Part shown: in pieces, positions 5,553 through 6,136 of the stretch
How positions within the stretch are numbered: the stretch's first letter is position 1
How the letters are laid out: every line of letters begins with the position of its first letter
From: an uncultured Bacteroidales bacterium
GTDB taxonomy: Bacteria; Bacteroidota; Bacteroidia; Bacteroidales; UBA932
Length of the DNA: 6,136 bases
Direction of reading: 5' to 3'
Assembly (NCBI GenBank): GCA_937906795.1
Contig: CALCUQ010000222.1
Span: 1-6,136 of the forward strand
Made by a program: the position numbers and the translations under genes
Notes under the pieces: generated by a model
Told to the model about the DNA's origin: nothing
Seen by the model: the letters and a program-made list of their open reading frames with translations, nothing else
Databases searched by the model: none

Positions 5553-6136
5553 TATTTGTATTTTTCCCATAATGCACTCAATCTGCGTTTGAGTTCTGCT
5601 TCTTTGGAATTTTCGCCGGGGGAGTAGAATTTTGTTCCCTCCAAACCTTTTGGCAAGAACTCCTGTTCAACAAAATTGCCGCTGTAATCGTGTGCATATT
5701 TGTAGTTTTCTGAGTAGCCCAACTCTTTCATCAATTTGGTAGGGGCATTACGCAAATGCAGTGGAACAGGTAGGGGGCCTTGTTTCTTTACTGTTTCCAG
5801 GGCTTGATTTATTGCCATATAGGCAGAATTGCTTTTTGGCGATGTTGCCAGATATATTGTACATTCAGCCAATGGTATTCTTCCCTCTGGCATTCCAATC
5901 TGATGAACACTCTGCAGACATGCCTGAGCCAGGAGCATTGCATTGGGATTAGCCAGTCCAATGTCTTCAGATGCAGATATTACAAGCCTTCTTGCAATAA
6001 ACAACGGATCCTCACCGCCATCAATCATTCTCGCTAACCAATATATCGCACCATTAGGATCTGATCCTCTGATACTTTTTATAAATGCCGAGATAATATC
6101 GTAGTGCATCTCACCGTCTTTATCGTAGGCAAGAGG
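5549..6136 (-). CDS. rarA: RarA/MgsA replication-associated recombination ATPase, C-terminal half (continues past the right edge)
   Basis: RarA (MgsA, homologue of yeast Mgs1 and human WRNIP1) is a AAA+ ATPase of the clamp-loader group that acts at stalled replication forks. The window shows 195 residues from PLAYDKDGEMHYDIISAFIK to the C-terminus. The family's C-terminal tetramerisation region is clear: KSIRGSDPNGAIYWLARMID, GGEDPLFIARRLVISASEDI, GLANPNAMLLAQA, the EGRIPLAECTIYLATSPKSN helix-turn region, PVPLHLRNAPTKLMKELGY, and the ending YKYAHDYSGNFVEQEFLPKG. The protein is usually about 420-430 residues, so some 230 residues with Walker A, Walker B and most of the lid lie outside. The ATG at 6109 is internal: the frame is open upstream with clear family sequence (YDKDGE). 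The gene converges on the acyltransferase gene. Confidence 0.93.
   Translation of the reverse strand, partial: PLAYDKDGEMHYDIISAFIKSIRGSDPNGAIYWLARMIDGGEDPLFIARRLVISASEDIGLANPNAMLLAQACLQSVHQIGMPEGRIPLAECTIYLATSPKSNSAYMAINQALETVKKQGPLPVPLHLRNAPTKLMKELGYSENYKYAHDYSGNFVEQEFLPKGLEGTKFYSPGENSKEAELKRRLSALWEKYKY

Noticed and set aside
5531..5569. Possible bidirectional terminator between the acyltransferase gene and rarA (GGGGATAAAA against TTTTTCCC)
   Set aside because: The arms pair imperfectly, are far apart and AT-rich, and no clear stem with a T-run forms.
1..6136. CRISPR array, tRNA/rRNA gene, insertion sequence, toxin-antitoxin or defence system
   Set aside because: I saw no spaced repeats, cloverleaf, transposase motif, terminal inverted repeats or small paired genes; nearly all bases are covered by recognised housekeeping or envelope genes.

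Overview
The window looks like AT-rich Bacteroidota DNA, most likely Bacteroidales or a relative. Three things point there: a TamL-type lipoprotein barrel (a Bacteroidota family), a compact SpeA-like decarboxylase with the N-terminus typical of that phylum, and upstream regions that carry TAnnTTTG (-7) promoter elements and no Shine-Dalgarno sequence. Five genes of this genome are present. Two are cut, one by the right window edge and one by an apparent junction near the left edge.

Layout. (1) About 1-100: a short plus-strand stretch that reads like the C-terminal tail of a leucyl-tRNA synthetase. It joins, near 98-110, a minus-strand speA-like arginine decarboxylase (start at 1079) that loses its family resemblance at the same place. 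This looks like a chimeric join or a rearrangement rather than a normal gene end. (2) 1080-1211: a 132-bp divergent intergenic region with a promoter in each direction, a perfect 19-bp palindrome in the presumed speA leader and a tandem 9-bp repeat. (3) 1212-3518, plus: tamL, an outer-membrane lipoprotein of the BamA/TamA superfamily. (4) 3520-4302, minus: a lipoprotein with a carbohydrate-binding family 9-like domain, ending one base from tamL. (5) 4303-4367: a 65-bp divergent intergenic region in which two promoters interleave. (6) 4368-5552, plus: a multi-pass membrane protein of the HGSNAT/DUF5009 acyltransferase type. (7) 5549 to the right edge, minus: the C-terminal half of RarA/MgsA, whose stop codon overlaps that of the acyltransferase.

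The genes do not form one pathway. They are polyamine synthesis, outer-membrane assembly, a glycan-related divergent pair and replication-fork maintenance. Two divergent promoter regions alternate with two convergent ends that have essentially no spacer. The likeliest functional unit is the divergent pair of CBM9-like lipoprotein and acetyltransferase-like membrane protein, which share one 38-bp promoter block. I saw no tRNA, rRNA, CRISPR array, insertion sequence or phage gene. I found no convincing new defence or mobile system; the most notable signals are the junction at the left end, the speA-leader palindrome and the interleaved promoters.
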